NCBI GenBank assembly: GCA_021014945.1
Contig: MU266429.1
Location: 1 to 64,000, forward strand
Direction: 5' to 3'
DNA length: 64,000 nucleotides
Source: Leucogyrophana mollusca
Lineage: Eukaryota > Basidiomycota > Agaricomycetes > Boletales
The notes below the pieces were generated by a model. The model had not been told where the DNA came from. It was given only the letters and a program-made list of their open reading frames with translations, and searched no databases. Of this stretch, positions 34,203 to 47,300 are shown one piece after another. Position numbers and translations under genes: made by a program. Every line of letters begins with the position of its first letter. Positions within the stretch are counted from its first letter, which is position 1.

Positions 34203-34864
34203 TGTCGGCGTGTTCTGTGGCAGGTGGCAACCGGTAAAAACAGTGCGATGTGCATGGGCGAGACCAACTCACAAGGTTTGGTTAAGATTCGAGTAATGAA
34301 GTTGCTTGCGTAGGGAACTGGGGAAAACAAGGACAGTTCAAAGCATATATATATACCTCTCAACGCACGATGATCACTCCCATGCAGCACTACATCCTGA
34401 TGTGGCTTGCTCTCATTCCCCAGCGTGAACGGCATCTGCTGGTCGCCATCATGCCAACGTCTCCCAAAGAAGCACACGGAACGCCGATGAGTTGTGCCAA
34501 CCGCAGCACATGCACATCCACAAATGGGCGAAGTCTGCTCTCTCCCTGACGGCCCAACTGCAACAGTAAACGGCGAACTAGAATGCAGCAACTCGGTCAT
34601 CAGCGTGATGTCCACAATAGGGAACGGTCAATTCGGACGAACCTTAGGGACCAAAGCATCAGATCGTCTCGATTCCAAATCGCCAGAGAACGAACGTTGA
34701 TGGAAAGGAGGTCGTGTTAACTCCATAGTTTGAGCTATGAATTACTTACACTTGGAAAAGGAGTCCAGGAACCGTCGGCGAGTATATCCATACACGTCTA
34801 CCGTAGATCATCACTTTAACCAGCTATTCCTGGCACCTAGGCATAGTACACATGTTTGTGGTGT
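34203..34864. other. gene D leader, promoter and end of array
   Basis: TATATATATA at 34346-34355 followed by CGATGATCACTCC at about 34368-34380, a variant of the array motif. Similarity to the other upstream regions continues to about 34640. Then comes the 3' flank of PEX5. Confidence 0.5.
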
Positions 34865-37287
34865 CTAGAAGTCGAAGCCATTCTGACGGAACAAATCTAA
34901 CTTTGTATTATTCTCAGGCTTAGCCATTTCTGCAAGGTCATTTCGGTCCTGAGACAAGGTAGGTTAGGAGAAGGTCAGAAATCAGTGGAGTGTTCACATA
35001 CCATGGAGATGAAGGCACGTCTGAGGGTGAACCATAGCTGATCGCTGGTTTGGCCATTGCCGGTCGCCTCTTGCATGCCCAAGGCACTCAGGAAGTGCTC
35101 GGCAGCTTCCTTGTGGGCTCCAATGTTTAAGCCTGTTCGAAGCGACACCGTGTTCAGCACGTCGTCATTCCCAATAGAAATACGACAACGCACAAGCAAC
35201 GCCAACATTATAGATGGCCCGAGTATACGTGGGCCGTAGGTGAAGCGCCTCCCGGTACGCGCCCAAGGCTTCTTCGGGCTTGCTGCCGTTCGACAACGAC
35301 GATCCCAGCCGGTTCCAAAGCAGGTAGTCCTAGGGGTGAGACAGTCAATCTTCAGGAACAAAAGATGGACATCTAATGTGCGTACTTGGGGGCGCTGAGA
35401 TAACGCGCTCTCAAAGCAGTCTTTCGCACGATCATATTCTCCCGAGTTGTAGAATAGAATACCAAGGGCAATCTGCACGTCCGCATCCACGATTCCTTGG
35501 CTGTATTGCTGTCTTGCCAATCCGAGGTAAGCATCTGTGATTCGGGTGTGGGAGTCCCAGGTCGAGTTCGACAACACGGCCTGCTGTGTTTCTTCCGGAA
35601 CTGGATAGGTCGGGAAATGAGCTTGTAGCCAGCGCAAGAGCATATTGTACGATGCTCGATCGTATGATTCGTTTGTGTACGATATTGCAAGCGACTGCAG
35701 TAATCAGCATTGAATATGATCACGAAACAAAAGCCAACATACCAGCATGCCGGCTCCGTCAGCTCCAGCTGCCTCAGCCCGCCGTACACCTTCGACAAGG
35801 GCTCTCATCCCCAGGTCCTCTCGTTCATCCATGTTTCTGGTTTCTCCCAAAAGAATCCAGGCTTCATACCCCCCTTCGCCCAATTCGCCTTTCTGTATGG
35901 CGGCTTCTAATAGCAAGGCAGCTTCAGACAGCGATCCATTGCGCTCTAGCAGGGCCTTGGCCTCAGCCAATGGGGACCTGGTGGAAGTCGACGGGTCTAG
36001 GTATTTGTTGCTAGGTTCTACACCCTAGGTTGTGAATATGAAACATTGCCATTGCAGGTAAAGGCTCACCAAAGACGTATTCGCTTAAGATTGGCATGCC
36101 ATTGTCGTCAAACTTTGTGGACTCTGCGCTCTCTCCGACGATACTGTTTCCCCAAGCATCTTGCATGGCGTCGCTGTAATCATTCTCGAGGTCGTCTCGC
36201 TGCGAGGTCATCAACTGATTGAATTCCGACTCCCATTTCGCTAAATCCTCTTTTGGAGGAGGGGTATCAGATTCTTGCAGATGATTCCAGACACTAAAAA
36301 GCGAGAAAGTAGGCAACGATAAGGTATTCACAGTGGAAGTCGACGCACGTTGAGAACTCTGAGTTAGTTTGTGGCGCAGCGGCATCATCATTCAAGTGGA
36401 CACTTTTCAGGGCCTCATCCACGCTCGTCACGCTGTCGTCTATTTCCACGATCCTCGAGGAGCTCTCGGCCTGTACCGGATGCATCGAAGCGGCCACTTG
36501 GGCGAAAGCAGCTTCAAAATCTGCCTCCCGGCCTTTGCCCTTACCTTGATCAGACAGAGTCTGTGGTACACCGTTGTAACTTTGGTAAAATGATGGGCCC
36601 ATGCCAGCGCCGTACATGCCCATGGACATTGAGGAATTATAGAGCCCACCAGAGCCCATATATGAAGGTCTCTGAGCTGCATAGTAGACTCGTTGGGTCA
36701 CAGTTTGGTCATAAAAAGTGGAAACACTCACCGCCTGAGATGCCCTGTACGTTGGGCTGAGCGGAGGTAGCTGCTCCGGGTTGCTGCTGCGGACCACCAA
36801 ATTCCGCAGCCCAGTTAACTTGTCGGCTATTGTCATAAAAAGCTGCTTGATGCGGTTGCTCCCTTGACCAAGCTTCGCTCAGATCAGTCCGAGCATTCAT
36901 CTCCTGGAGCCGAGCGAGCTCCGCAGGATGCATGTGAGGTGCAAAAGCGGTGGAAGGGCCAGCTGATCCTTGCTGGCCTTCGAAAAACTGGCGAGCCATG
37001 GCAACATCGCGCTCACTGGCCTGTGTGGGAGCCGTACCAGGGAGATGTTGAAGCTGCTGCTGCTAGAGTTAGATGGAGCTGGGTAGAGTTCTCTGATCCA
37101 CGCACCCGAGACGATGAAGGTCCTGCGATCCTATCCTGACGTATAATTGATTACTGCAACGAGGAATTGATTGGCACAAACGAACCTGTTGCAGACTTCT
37201 GTCTCCTTCTGTGTGCTTGAGCACCTGGGACAAAGGATTGAATGGCACCGCGCACTCGGATCCTGATATGAGACCTGATAGAGACAT
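34865..37287 (-). CDS. PEX5: peroxisomal targeting signal 1 receptor
   Basis: This cycling receptor carries PTS1 proteins to the peroxisome. The start at 37287 reads MSLSGLISGSECAVPFNPLS. The conserved cysteine near residue 12 is the monoubiquitination site needed for recycling. The N-terminal half is disordered, with WxxxF-type docking motifs for PEX13/PEX14 (VNWAAEF, KWESEF) and Met/Gly/Ser-rich sequence. The C-terminal half holds the TPR units that bind the SKL-type signal, for example QIALGILFYNSGEYDRAKDC and LYLG-like repeats, with LRRAFISMDRNDL near the end. The last exon ends NGFDF. Several short introns are present; exons agree in frame. The gene is on the minus strand, divergent from the F-box-like gene at 38071. 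Confidence 0.95.
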
Positions 37288-38070
37288 TTTATGTTGGGTC
37301 GTAGACGAAATGGAGTGGAAGAAAGGTCAGTTCTTGACGAATAGTAAGTCACTCGGTATGGAGTTGGCGGAATTACGGTGCAGCGTCTGAGAGCGTCTGG
37401 TGTAACGCCGGTACGAAGTGCTTGGGCTGGAATCCCGGTTACAGCACCCGGCGCAATTATTTAATCACAGGTACAAACACTTCAAAATGGGAGCATTTGA
37501 ACATTTCGTCAACTTTGTGATGCGCTACCGTACGTTAGACAAAGGGAATATGTGCAGCGGCATGCAGGAATATCAATGGGTGAAAGCCCCAAATTGTGAG
37601 CCCGGACCTCTGAGAGAGGATCCGAGAAGACACCTCCCAGCATTCAGCCCACCGATTCAGAACCCACTGGCCCCACTTCCGACAGGGCAAAGGTAATCAG
37701 AATCTGACACCGGGACCCAACTTATTTATCGTAGGAGTTAGCTTAAGTCCTATCCTGAATGTACGATACTGCGAGACCAGAGCTAAAGCAAAGGAAAAGA
37801 GAGCGAAAGGTGGGGAAAAGAAGAAGACTTAGAGTGAGACTATCAAAGTAGCAGGCAGAAGAGGATGCCGCTTAATAGGGTTCCTATTCTTTCAAGCGCC
37901 CACAAAGGTCCACAAGAAAGCGAACAACATCCCTGAGCAACCTCACAGAGGTTTCGATAGTCTTGCAAGGTACGAATATAGCCGCAGGGACTATCCGATC
38001 TAATCATCGATCCGTGGATACGTTCCGACAGAAAATAATCTGATCAACGCTGTAGCAAGACACATTCGGG
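37288..38070. other. divergent spacer between PEX5 and the F-box-like gene
   Basis: It holds both promoters. A short open frame at 37418-37696 has no recognisable feature. Purine-rich sequence lies at 37790-37860. Nothing else is supported. Confidence 0.4.
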
Positions 38071-39302
38071 ATGCTCTCACCACAGACAGTCCTTGACGAT
38101 TCCGTGGTGGCGGGCTCTGAGAATCTCCTGCCAGTCGAAAACCGCGCCGACCGATTCGACGAGGTCTTTTCGAGGGCACCAGTCTATGATCTAATTTTCT
38201 CGTCGCTCGAGCAGCAATGCATGATTCGAACCTCACAGACGTGTCACCTTGTCAGCGGTGCCGTCCAGGAATACTCGCGTCGCGCATTTAGCATCAACCG
38301 ACACCTTTCCCGCTTTTTCGCCGACCCCCTCGGATTTCGATCACTGCAAGCCCGCACCGGCACGCTCATATCGGGCTCGAATGCACTCCAGTTTTTTGAC
38401 AGAACCTTTTATCCCAGGTCTGATTTAGATATCTATGTGCATCCTGGCCATGTCCGCGAAGTCATGGAATGGCTCGCCGAGATGGAAGGGTACGAGTTCA
38501 TACCGACTAACAAACAGCCTGGTGACTTTCGAAGGCTTGCTCCGGACAACTGGGATGGCACACAGAGACCTACGGTTGTGCGTGCGGACAATGACCCGGC
38601 TGATATGGAGCCGTATGTGATGAAGGGTGTAAAGACTGTGTTTACATTCGTCAAAGTGACAGGATTGATCGTTGAGGGGGAGGAAGAGCTGTTGGTAGTC
38701 CAGGTCATGGAATCAAAAGTGAATCCTCTGGAAGCAGTCCTCAACTTTCATCTATGTAAGAACTTCCCCTCCTTATGGTACAGACTATTCAAATAATATT
38801 CATAGCATGCGTTATGAACGTTATCGCTTTCGATGCCGCCTACTCATTATATCCGAAGGCGACTTTCAACGAACGACTGGCGTTGAAAACGCGGGAGCCC
38901 GGCGAAGGCGAGCACGCGCTTGCCATGGCGAAATATACCACACGAGGCTGGACGCTTGTTTCCAAGGTCAAGCCCACCAATAAGTTGTTCATGCCCTACA
39001 GCGTACGCACCGTCGGCGACAGCTCTACATGGACTATCCCTCTGGACGTCACAGGAGTACAGCTTCGACCTGCTCTGACCCCGACCTCCCAGGTATTCAC
39101 ATGGGACCCCGTCATCCACAACTCATGGGAGCTTCGGTACGGACGCACCAAGATGCATGCTCACTATGAGCCGATCGTATCGACTCGTTTCCGCTACAGT
39201 TATCTCGCAACGGGCGAACAGCTTTTCAGAGCCATGTCCAGGTTCCTCATGGACAAGGCTCCGTTGTTTGCACCAGCGGAAAAAGAAAATTGGGCTTGGT
39301 GA
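38071..39302 (+). CDS. F-box-like / nucleotidyltransferase-like family protein (393 aa)
   Basis: Exons 38071-38755 and 38806-39302 give 1182 nt. Residues about 35-75 look like a degenerate F-box (APVYDLIFSSLEQQCMIRTS). Next comes ISGSNALQFFDRTFYPRSDL then DIYVHPGH, which resembles the GS plus DxD signature of nucleotidyltransferases. After the intron, CVMNVIAFDAAYSLYPKATF is typical of this family. I recall it as a strongly expanded agaricomycete family of unknown function. Whether the nucleotidyltransferase-like site is active is not known; the third acidic residue is not obvious. The C-terminal 120 residues (including RFLMDKAPLF) have no known domain. Confidence 0.75.
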
Positions 39303-39979
39303 GCGGTTTTTGTCACTTGACTCGGGTGTGAATACTCATCCCTGGACCTAAAAGGTGGGATTTTATTATTCCCATGTGTCGCGAGCAGGCAGTTGAGAGG
39401 ACTACTCCCCCTGACATTCCCGTCGACCACTTTGCTTCATTCGCTATCAGGTAGAGGTATTGTACCACGTTTCTTGTGGCTTCTTGTTGTTTGCGCATAC
39501 ACCCCATGTCTTGGAACTTCATGTTCATCGCACACATTCATGAGTCATTCCTCGCATCAGTTTCTTGCAATGTCTTGTTGTATCAATAGCCAATGACATC
39601 ATGTCACTCAAGCCGTTTCCTCTGTCACCGTCGCGAATGCTAGTGTTGCTCCACAAGAATCTGTACTTCTCTCTGCCTGATCCAGATGCTCGAGTGGTTG
39701 ACGTCCTGATTTTAGTCGCGGTGTGGGTGGAGATACCTCGGTGGAAGGCTTGCATGTATGTGTGGACATCCATCAATTCCGACGTAGGGTGTCCTGTGAG
39801 TGCAGGCGTATCACCAGCCCGATATACTAATCTGATCTCGTCAGTTGTCAACGTGTAAATTCAGACGGATTTGATATTCTCTGCCGGGCTCGTATCATAC
39901 GGGTTTGTACATTCGCGACAGCGTAGATCTAAACCTGAAGCCCGGTGATTCCTTCATTTACATTGGAGTACACATACAT
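39303..39979. other. convergent spacer, no gene seen
   Basis: Both neighbouring genes end here. Short open frames on either strand lack domains or splice support. Confidence 0.4.
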
Positions 39980-41323
39980 TCACGTCAGAAGAACAGGACC
40001 TCCTAAGATCAAATTAGCGTAGCGGAAGGGCGATAGGGAGTGGCTCTTACCGGGGATGGTATAGTTGGGGGTCTGCGGCGTGATCTGCCACAACTGGACG
40101 AGGATACCCCTGACAGAGTGATAAGTTTGAGTCCTTTCGTGTGATATGCAACTGCAAGAGGAAACGTACGGGTCGGAGTCTTGGTACGCGCCACTGATAT
40201 GAATCCCTTCCGGCCACGTGCCGCCAGAACCACCCGAGACGACGAGATGAGCGCAGGACTGAGCAAATGGCGAAGAAATCAATACCATGGTAACGGCGGA
40301 CAACGGGCTTACATACCGGATAAAATTGGGCACCACCCGGGCTTGAAAACATATGTTAGGATAGCACGACGGCAAAGGATTGAGTAGTATAGACTCACTT
40401 GCTCGCAGCATGAAGCCCAAGGATTTCCGTGCGCAGGAGATACTCACCGTCTTCAAGGTCCTTGGGGATCTTGAAGTCCCAGGAACCAGCTTCTCTGTTT
40501 TACCCGACACATAAGGTCAGAGGTCAAACACTGTAGAGATGAGAACGTGCCGCAGACGTTCCTCCGCCCACGGCGTACTCTGGGAAGGATCATAGCCATC
40601 CTGTTGAATCTTGACCCAGGGCCCATCGGCGGTGAAACTAGCGCAGGGTCCATTACATTTTGCTATGTAACTGAGGAGGCAGCCTTAAGAACGCCGAGCG
40701 CGGGCTGAGACCGTCCAGACCATACCCCATAACAGGTCCAGGATGGACAGAATTCTATCGATACTGAGCAGAAGGAAGATAAAACATATTCGGCGAGCCT
40801 CACCCAGTTCTTGTAGGTTCATGGAACGTTAGTTTCATGACACAACAATGCAAAGTTGGCACGTACCCATTTAGTTGTGATCGTGCTGCCAGCGGTCACT
40901 GGGGCAGACGCATTGGCAGGCAAATTATTTCCGTTGCAGATAATAGTAGTGCCACTATCATCCAAAGATGTGCAGATGAGCTTAAGTGGAATCGATCGAG
41001 GTGAGAGACCGCTACAACCTTTCAAAAGGGGTAGCAGGGCCATTTTGGTAGAACGGCCTGCCGGGCATTGGTTAGTATTCCACTGGGGTAGACAGAGTCC
41101 TTGAAATTGGACCTGTTGATTGTTCCAGGCTGGGAGGCGGGCCCGTATGGATCCCTGAGGTTCAAAGGAAGGATCGTGGTCAGCCAGTCCACAAAGACAT
41201 TCCGTGTGGGATAGCTAACCAGGCTGGGTACGTAGTCCCATCAATCACATAGGTCGCGATGTTTCCATGGGCAGAGGAGAACGCAGCGAGGGCCAGAGAG
41301 ACAAAAGCGAGACTAAGAACCAT
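39980..41323 (-). CDS. AA9 lytic polysaccharide monooxygenase
   Basis: A copper enzyme that oxidatively cleaves cellulose or related glycans outside the cell. The start at 41323 gives a signal peptide (MVLSLAFVSLALAAFSSA), and the mature protein begins with His (HGNIATYV), the N-terminal histidine of the copper brace. The second copper histidine lies in SVHPGPVMG, and the axial tyrosine in GGAQFYP. Other family marks: YIAKCNGPC with WVKIQQDGYD, WDFKIPKDLEDGEYLLR, TEILGLHAAS, and a C-terminal VSGGSGGTWPEGIHISGAYQ. It has about eight short exons; one junction near 41000 (PFE to SGTTIIC) is the least certain. There is no cellulose-binding module at the end. Typical of wood- or litter-decay mushrooms. 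Confidence 0.92.
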
Positions 41324-41969
41324 GGGGTACGCAGAGTCTAGCTGAGATTCAGAAGAGAGAACGGAGTAGTTCGGACTGTTGTCAGGTCTTATATACAATT
41401 GCACACCTCCAGCTCCTTCGCTTTCTCCGATGTTCGCTAAAACAGAGATATGGTTGCCCTGATATGCCGGCGGTCCGAAAGACGCGGTAGGCTGAAAGCT
41501 TGAAGCTCGGGGCGAAATTCGGAAATACACAACACATTGAGGCGCTGCACGGGATCTAGAGAGCCAACATTGCGGCATAATTGCGGTCCTTGGTTAGTGA
41601 CTTGAAGGGGCACATTTACCGTGACAACAAAGCGCTCGACTCAAGGATAAACTCACGAGACTATTTTTCCGAGTTGAGTGCTTCGCTATGGAGACGACGC
41701 AAGCTTCCGAGATTGTCTTCATGTTAGCCATATATTTCAATTCCCATTCTCTGAAAGCTGTATACCGTGGGTCGGATAGCTTGATTGCATGTGGTTGTAC
41801 GTAAGCCATTTTTTAAACTTGAACAGTGCATACCTCAGTTCGAAGGACTTTTGAGAGTGCAGGATTTCAAGTGAGGCGGGGGTGTAACAATGAAACTATA
41901 GCGATAAAGAATCAGGGTGTCACACTTACAGTACATGGTACAGCCGATCATAGTAGTCATCGTAAATCT
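41324..41969. other. promoter of AA9 gene with a small open frame
   Basis: A minus-strand frame at 41594-41809 starts MAYVQPHAIKLSDPRYTAF and could continue through a GTGAGT intron. It may be an exon of an unrecognised gene, but I found no coherent continuation. Confidence 0.35.
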
Positions 41970-43698
41970 TCACCCATATTTGGTGAAGCCGGCCTTCGTC
42001 AAGGTCTCCATATACTCGGTGAGACCTCTACACAACAGCGCGTACAACTTTTGAAGATTGACGACCTGCTTTCTGAAAAGCTGATAGATTAAATGAGCTG
42101 AGTCGCAGTAATAGGTGAAAGTCCGAAAGTTGCACACCTCCTGCTTCTCGTCGCCGTCCGCAGCGTCCATCTCTGCTTCGATCTGTTTTACGTCTTTTTG
42201 GATCTGCAGTTATGAGGAAGGAGACTGGTTGTGGGGACCAAGGACACATACTGCAGCCCATATCCCCGAAAAAGCTCCAATCCTCTCACAGACATTCTCC
42301 ATGTTGATGTCGATCTTACCTAGAGCTTCTCTAATTGCAGTGTTTACTTTAACCTTGCTGGCAACACAAAGTGCCTGGTCACGCAGGTCGAAGAGTGCCC
42401 GGTTTCGCTGCTCGTGAATGGCAGTAATCCTTGCAACAATGGCTATACAAACGCGAAACGGCAGCATTTAGCTCATCAGTTGTAACACAGCGTGCACGAG
42501 TGCTTGAACGAACCGGATCGTGCTTTCTGTAGTCTCTGGAGTGGCTCAGAGTTGACTCTTGTTCCCGCAAGATCAAACTTGACACACTCATTTATCAGTC
42601 GCCGAAGTACGACAGGGAAGGCGAATACGAACAGCAGTGGCGCGCGCCCAGCCTGGAGAGAGTGCGGACAGTACCGCATTGACGGCATTGTTGATACACA
42701 AGGTACCACCGAGCGAGGCCATCTAGGAACTCTTGTCACCTAAAGCATGAGCAAACAGCACCAATCTTACCTTCTTTTGAAGCCTTCACGAACCATACTT
42801 GTGATAAGTAGTTGTAATCGGCACAAATGATAAAAGCCGCTAACCCTCTGAGTTGTGCTTCCAAGTTCGCCAGCTCTATATCATACTTCTCGATGGCTTC
42901 GTATTTGGCCGGGTCGCCGAATGTGTTGGCGACTGTGTCGAATTCCTTGGTGAACTTCACGACCTGCAAGTGCAGGCCCCGGACTATTTGATTGGCGAAC
43001 AACGTCAATCTGCTGACGTTCGCCGTTGAAAAAATCCGAACGTACATCTTGGCGACGGGTGTGCGGCTTCTTTCTCGGCTTTGACAAGTTCCTGGAATGT
43101 GGGGAGCGTTAAAACGATCGACAAGACGCATCGTAATCGCTAATACCTCGCTCAGAAATTTGATCTTCTCTTGCTTCTCCGCAACGCTCTTGCCAGGATC
43201 AGCAATAAACGCAAGGAAACCTTGGATGGTCTCTAACAGTTTTTAAGTCAAACATCTACAATCAGAAACGCGGTACTGCACCTGCAATCACATCTCTATC
43301 ATCCTCGGCACTTTCAAGGGAGCTGAGTAGCAATGTTTGGAATCCCTACATCACAATGTTAGTGGAAGATGGACAAACAATTCCGATAAGAAAACTACGT
43401 TAAGGTATACAGCCCATTTGTCGACCAGCTGAGTATACTTTACACACACGTCCGTCAAACTCTCTGGGTCAGTCGAGGCCTCGTGGAGCAAGTGACCTAT
43501 CAGGTGGAAGGCCTTTATGATGGATACAACGCAAGTGGATAGCTCCTCGGAATCTTCGATAACGGCGCGCTCACCCTCTTCTGCGTCGACGGCGAGCTTA
43601 CACATAGAGTTGGCGAGTTCTTCCCCAGCGAGTGGCTGAATCGAGACGATGGCAACGTCGAATTCTCCCCGAATGTCGCTTTCAGTGAAGGCGGCCAT
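41970..43698 (-). CDS. alpha-helical protein of unknown function, possible pore-forming type
   Basis: The start at 43698 gives MAAFTESDIRGEFDVAIV. The early exons join in frame: N-terminal helices, then GFQTLLLSSLESAEDDRDVI, then a DPGKSVAEKQEKIKFLSEEL helix and VVKFTKEFDTVANTFGDP. After a hydrophobic or poorly resolved middle (about 42480-42760) the end has long helices: ALGKIDINMENVCERIGAFS, IEAEMDAADGDEKQE and LQKLYALLCRGLTEYMETLT, stopping after KAGFTKYG. Two long helical arms around a hydrophobic centre is the plan of ClyA/Hbl/YaxA-type alpha pore-forming proteins, some of which occur in mushrooms (family knowledge; the match here is inference). I could not settle the splicing of the middle, which may contain a defect. 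Confidence 0.45.
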
Positions 43699-44368
43699 GG
43701 TTTGGAGTGTATTTGCAAGCGGTTGGGTGGGTTGGAAACGGGCCTGGACAGTAGGTAAGCAGCTAGTATACCTGAAGGCTTACATCCTAAAAGGACATAT
43801 TTCTGGGAGGAGGCCATCACCGTGATACTTGTTCAGCTCATCATATGAAAGGCTTACGTTTTCACAAAAAGAGTTTAACAACACCCTCAGAGGGGATAAA
43901 ATCGTGTTCCATTCAACCTTTCGGTCGAGGAGTGCATTGAGCCTGCCAGCGAATCATGGTTCTCTTCGGTTGTGCGGTATGAAAGAGCACTTCATTACTC
44001 ATCGACCTGTCGACCGGGACCGTGACGGTGGTGCGCGCAACACTTTCAGTACGTTGGAGAAGCAAGATCGATGACACAGAGTTCGGGTTGGTGAGCCTCT
44101 AAAGCGACTTCGGGTGGAAAATTCTTTCCCTCAATCCACAGTACTAACGGAACTAAGCCGCAGAAGAAGACTAGAGAAGGCCTACAGTGATCTCTTAAGG
44201 CTGACGCTCCCTTGAAGATATTTTCGGGAAGTTGCACAAAGGTCACGTGAGATGGGGCCTGGCTCGGAGTTCACAAAAATCTTCCACAAGTTAGTTTAAC
44301 ACACCACAATCAATAAATACTGCAACGCGTATTCCCCTCAACACTCCTCACATATTAGTATGTAACAT
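43699..44368. other. intergenic, no gene seen
   Basis: It holds the promoter of the helical protein gene and the 3' flank of the large helicase gene. Short frames have no support. Confidence 0.4.
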
Positions 44369-47300
44369 TTACCACGGTGTGCCCCACGGTGATTCGCCGG
44401 CCCCCGCCTGTCTCGCCATTTCTTCGAAGTCGGTGGCTCGTGTATTGGAGGAGTCTAGTCGATGACCATAACCTCCTATACCCGCTCCACATTCGGGACA
44501 CGTTCCTCGCTCGGATGCTCCACCACACTATTATTGCAGGTCAGTTATGGATAGATAGGACAATGACACACAACTCTCACCTCGGTGATAACAAAGGTGT
44601 GCCCGTTTGGACAGTTGTAAAAATGCCCCGCGTGAGCTGTCAAAAAATCAGTATCGTCGGGTCGACCTGCAAATACCAGCTAATTTGTCTCACAAAAATT
44701 AAGCCCTTTGACAATCTCCATGCGCTCCTGCAGAGAAACTGGTTGGTAAAAGGTGTCTGCCCGAAGGGTCTGCTCCATGCGCTGCCATTCCTCGACGATA
44801 GCGCGAGCGGTGCTAGTGAAGTTTTCTTCCACCCAATTTGCTTCATCTTCAGGGCGACCTCCCCGCCGTTTAGCAAGATGGGTCTTTACAGTGGCATTCA
44901 TCTGTATCTCTGCATCCTCGGCGTGCTTCTTCACAGCATTCGATAGTTCCCTGCGTTCAGTTTTTAGAACGTCATTCTTTCTGCACATGAACAGATTGAA
45001 CTGGAAGCGCTCGAGCTCGGCCCGCATGAGAAACAGGGCGGTTTTGGTAACCTGGCGATGAGACTCGGACTGGAGCGCCACGTGATACGCGATTTCAGCA
45101 TCGCGGGCGTACGTCCGGAGGAGGAAGTCCACGTATGTTGCCCAGTTCTGCTGTTGAAGGGCGGAATACGCCTCCCGTTTACCAGCTTCCTCCAACCATG
45201 CTTGAGCAAGGCTAATAAGAGACGTTCGGATGTTCAACGTTGCCCAGAATGCCTCCACCAAGAACCTCTGATCTGCTAATGGCCGCGGTTGTCCCACCGC
45301 CATTTTGGCTACCCTCATCGCATGCTCCGTCGGGCGCCTTGGTGCTCTGTCGGGGTAGGCCTTGGCAGCTTCAATTTCACGATTGAATAGACATGAAAAC
45401 GCAGCCTCCCACGCATGGAGATGCGCAGAACGTGTCTCGGCCACCTGGAACACGTCCCGATAGGCCTTGAACAGCCCGTGGGTGGCTTTACGCCAGGCCT
45501 GGACAACGGACGAATCGATGTCGTGCAGGTGGGTATTTGCCGGGTGAAGGTCCCTTTCGGACACAGGTGTTTTTTGGTTGGTCTTCAATACCGCTGCTCG
45601 CCGTTGGTTCAATGATTTGGGTGATTTAGCGTTTTTCTTGGTGAACTTGATAGAAGCCGCTTCCCGAAGGAGTACAGCTTTCATCTCCTCCTGAGACAGA
45701 GCCGCATTCGCCGTCTGGACTTCTCCAAGAGAGCGTGACATTTTGGCGGCAACGTTGCGTTCTAGAATATCAAGATCTGCTCGTTTGAAGATACGTCCGT
45801 AGCGAGGGGACGTGATGGCAGCACGGCAGGTAGGGCAGGTAGGTGGCTGCTTGAACCCATGGGGTGGTGCCCGAAGTCCTACCCACGGCCCATCCACGCC
45901 TTTTTGCAGGTAATAATCAGCTAGCCCACAGTGCCCATCCAGAGTTTCGACTGTGAAAACATGGCGACAAGAAGGAACAGTGATGAGTAATTCGTCGAGT
46001 GTTTCCAGGTCAGGGGTGATATCTTCCAAGGATCGCTGCAAGATGAGGTCTACGATTTGCGCTTTTTTGTTGTCGGAGGCGCATATAGGGCACACTTGGA
46101 CGTCACACTCTTCTCCACACACTATTGAACTGTAAGTTTGCTGTGCGAGACTTAGAAACTGAAACACATTACCGGAAGGGCACCTGTGACCACAGATAAG
46201 CTGGAATTCACACCTCTTATCGCATGGGAGGCGTGCGCAAACCTAGCGAAGGTGTTTAGGGCATTGATGATGTAGTGGCCCGAATTGACTCACTGATCCA
46301 CAAGGCACCGGGCAAGTGAAATGGGGACAGTTCCTAGAGACTCTCGGTTAGACACGCGAAGTTTTCTATCGAGCTGAAGGGGTATCTTACCACGTGCAGG
46401 GCTCCTGACAAGGCGCACAGGGAGTAGAGCACGGTAATTGGCACCGTGCGTGGGGGCAGACCTGTCGACATGGTTCCATGCATATTGTGGTGTGTTCGTG
46501 ACCTTCAGCGCACGGCTCACGGCAGAGATGTTCGCAGTACAGACTCTTTTGGCAGGGATGCCGACGGTGCTCCACTCTGGGGATAATCGGGATGTTGTCA
46601 GGCGGTCGCGAGTTTACGGCCTGGCACTGGTAACATCGGGCTGCGCAACTTTTTCCACAACACTGCATCAAGCAACCACAGAGGGATGCACATGAATAGG
46701 ATGCAGTGTTTTGCGAGCATGGCATACTGGCAGTATGTTCACAATGAGGAAGCTGTTTGAGCATAACCTCGTTGCAGTATACGTCGTCCAATGAATCCAG
46801 TTGATGACTGCAAGCTTTGTGAAGAGACGTTGAAACAACAGATAATCTTACATACCACGGGATAGATGCCACGGTGTGCCCGCACGGAAGTTCGACGTCG
46901 TAGATGGGGAATACACAATCACCACATGCAGTAGCGCATTGCTTGTTGCATGGGTGCCCTCTAGAGCAAAGCCTTCGGCATTCCTGGGAGCAAACCACGC
47001 TAACGTGCTTTGGATCATCGCAGTGGCACTATTTCCTATTCAACGCGCATTCGCGAAATGAAAGTAAGAGCCAGCATACCTTGAAAGGGCAGAGATGTCC
47101 GCATTTAAGACGTGATTCGCATGGCCTCATGCACCCCCCTGTTCATTACTTCAATAACCACAGACGTTAGTCGAGTAGGTAAAAGCCTACCATCCGGAGC
47201 TACTCGGGGAAGTCGGTTAGGCTCAGAGACATATTCGATGGAGTCCGGGTGCCGGTGGCAGACAATTGGCAGTGCGTTCCCCAGCGCGTCGCCGGCTTCC

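Noticed and set aside
34055..34615. Long minus-strand open frame of 186 codons
   Set aside because: It runs through the introns and 5'-UTR of metallothionein-like gene D in the wrong reading; the spliced 30-residue product explains the cysteine pattern better.
37418..37696. 92-codon frame between PEX5 and the F-box-like gene
   Set aside because: Lies in a divergent promoter, low-complexity proline end, no domain, no splice support.
44680..46167. The end of the long frame at 44680 as the C terminus of the helicase
   Set aside because: A GTGAGA donor just before that stop leads to exons with a complete RZ-type zinc finger, so the frame continues to 44369.
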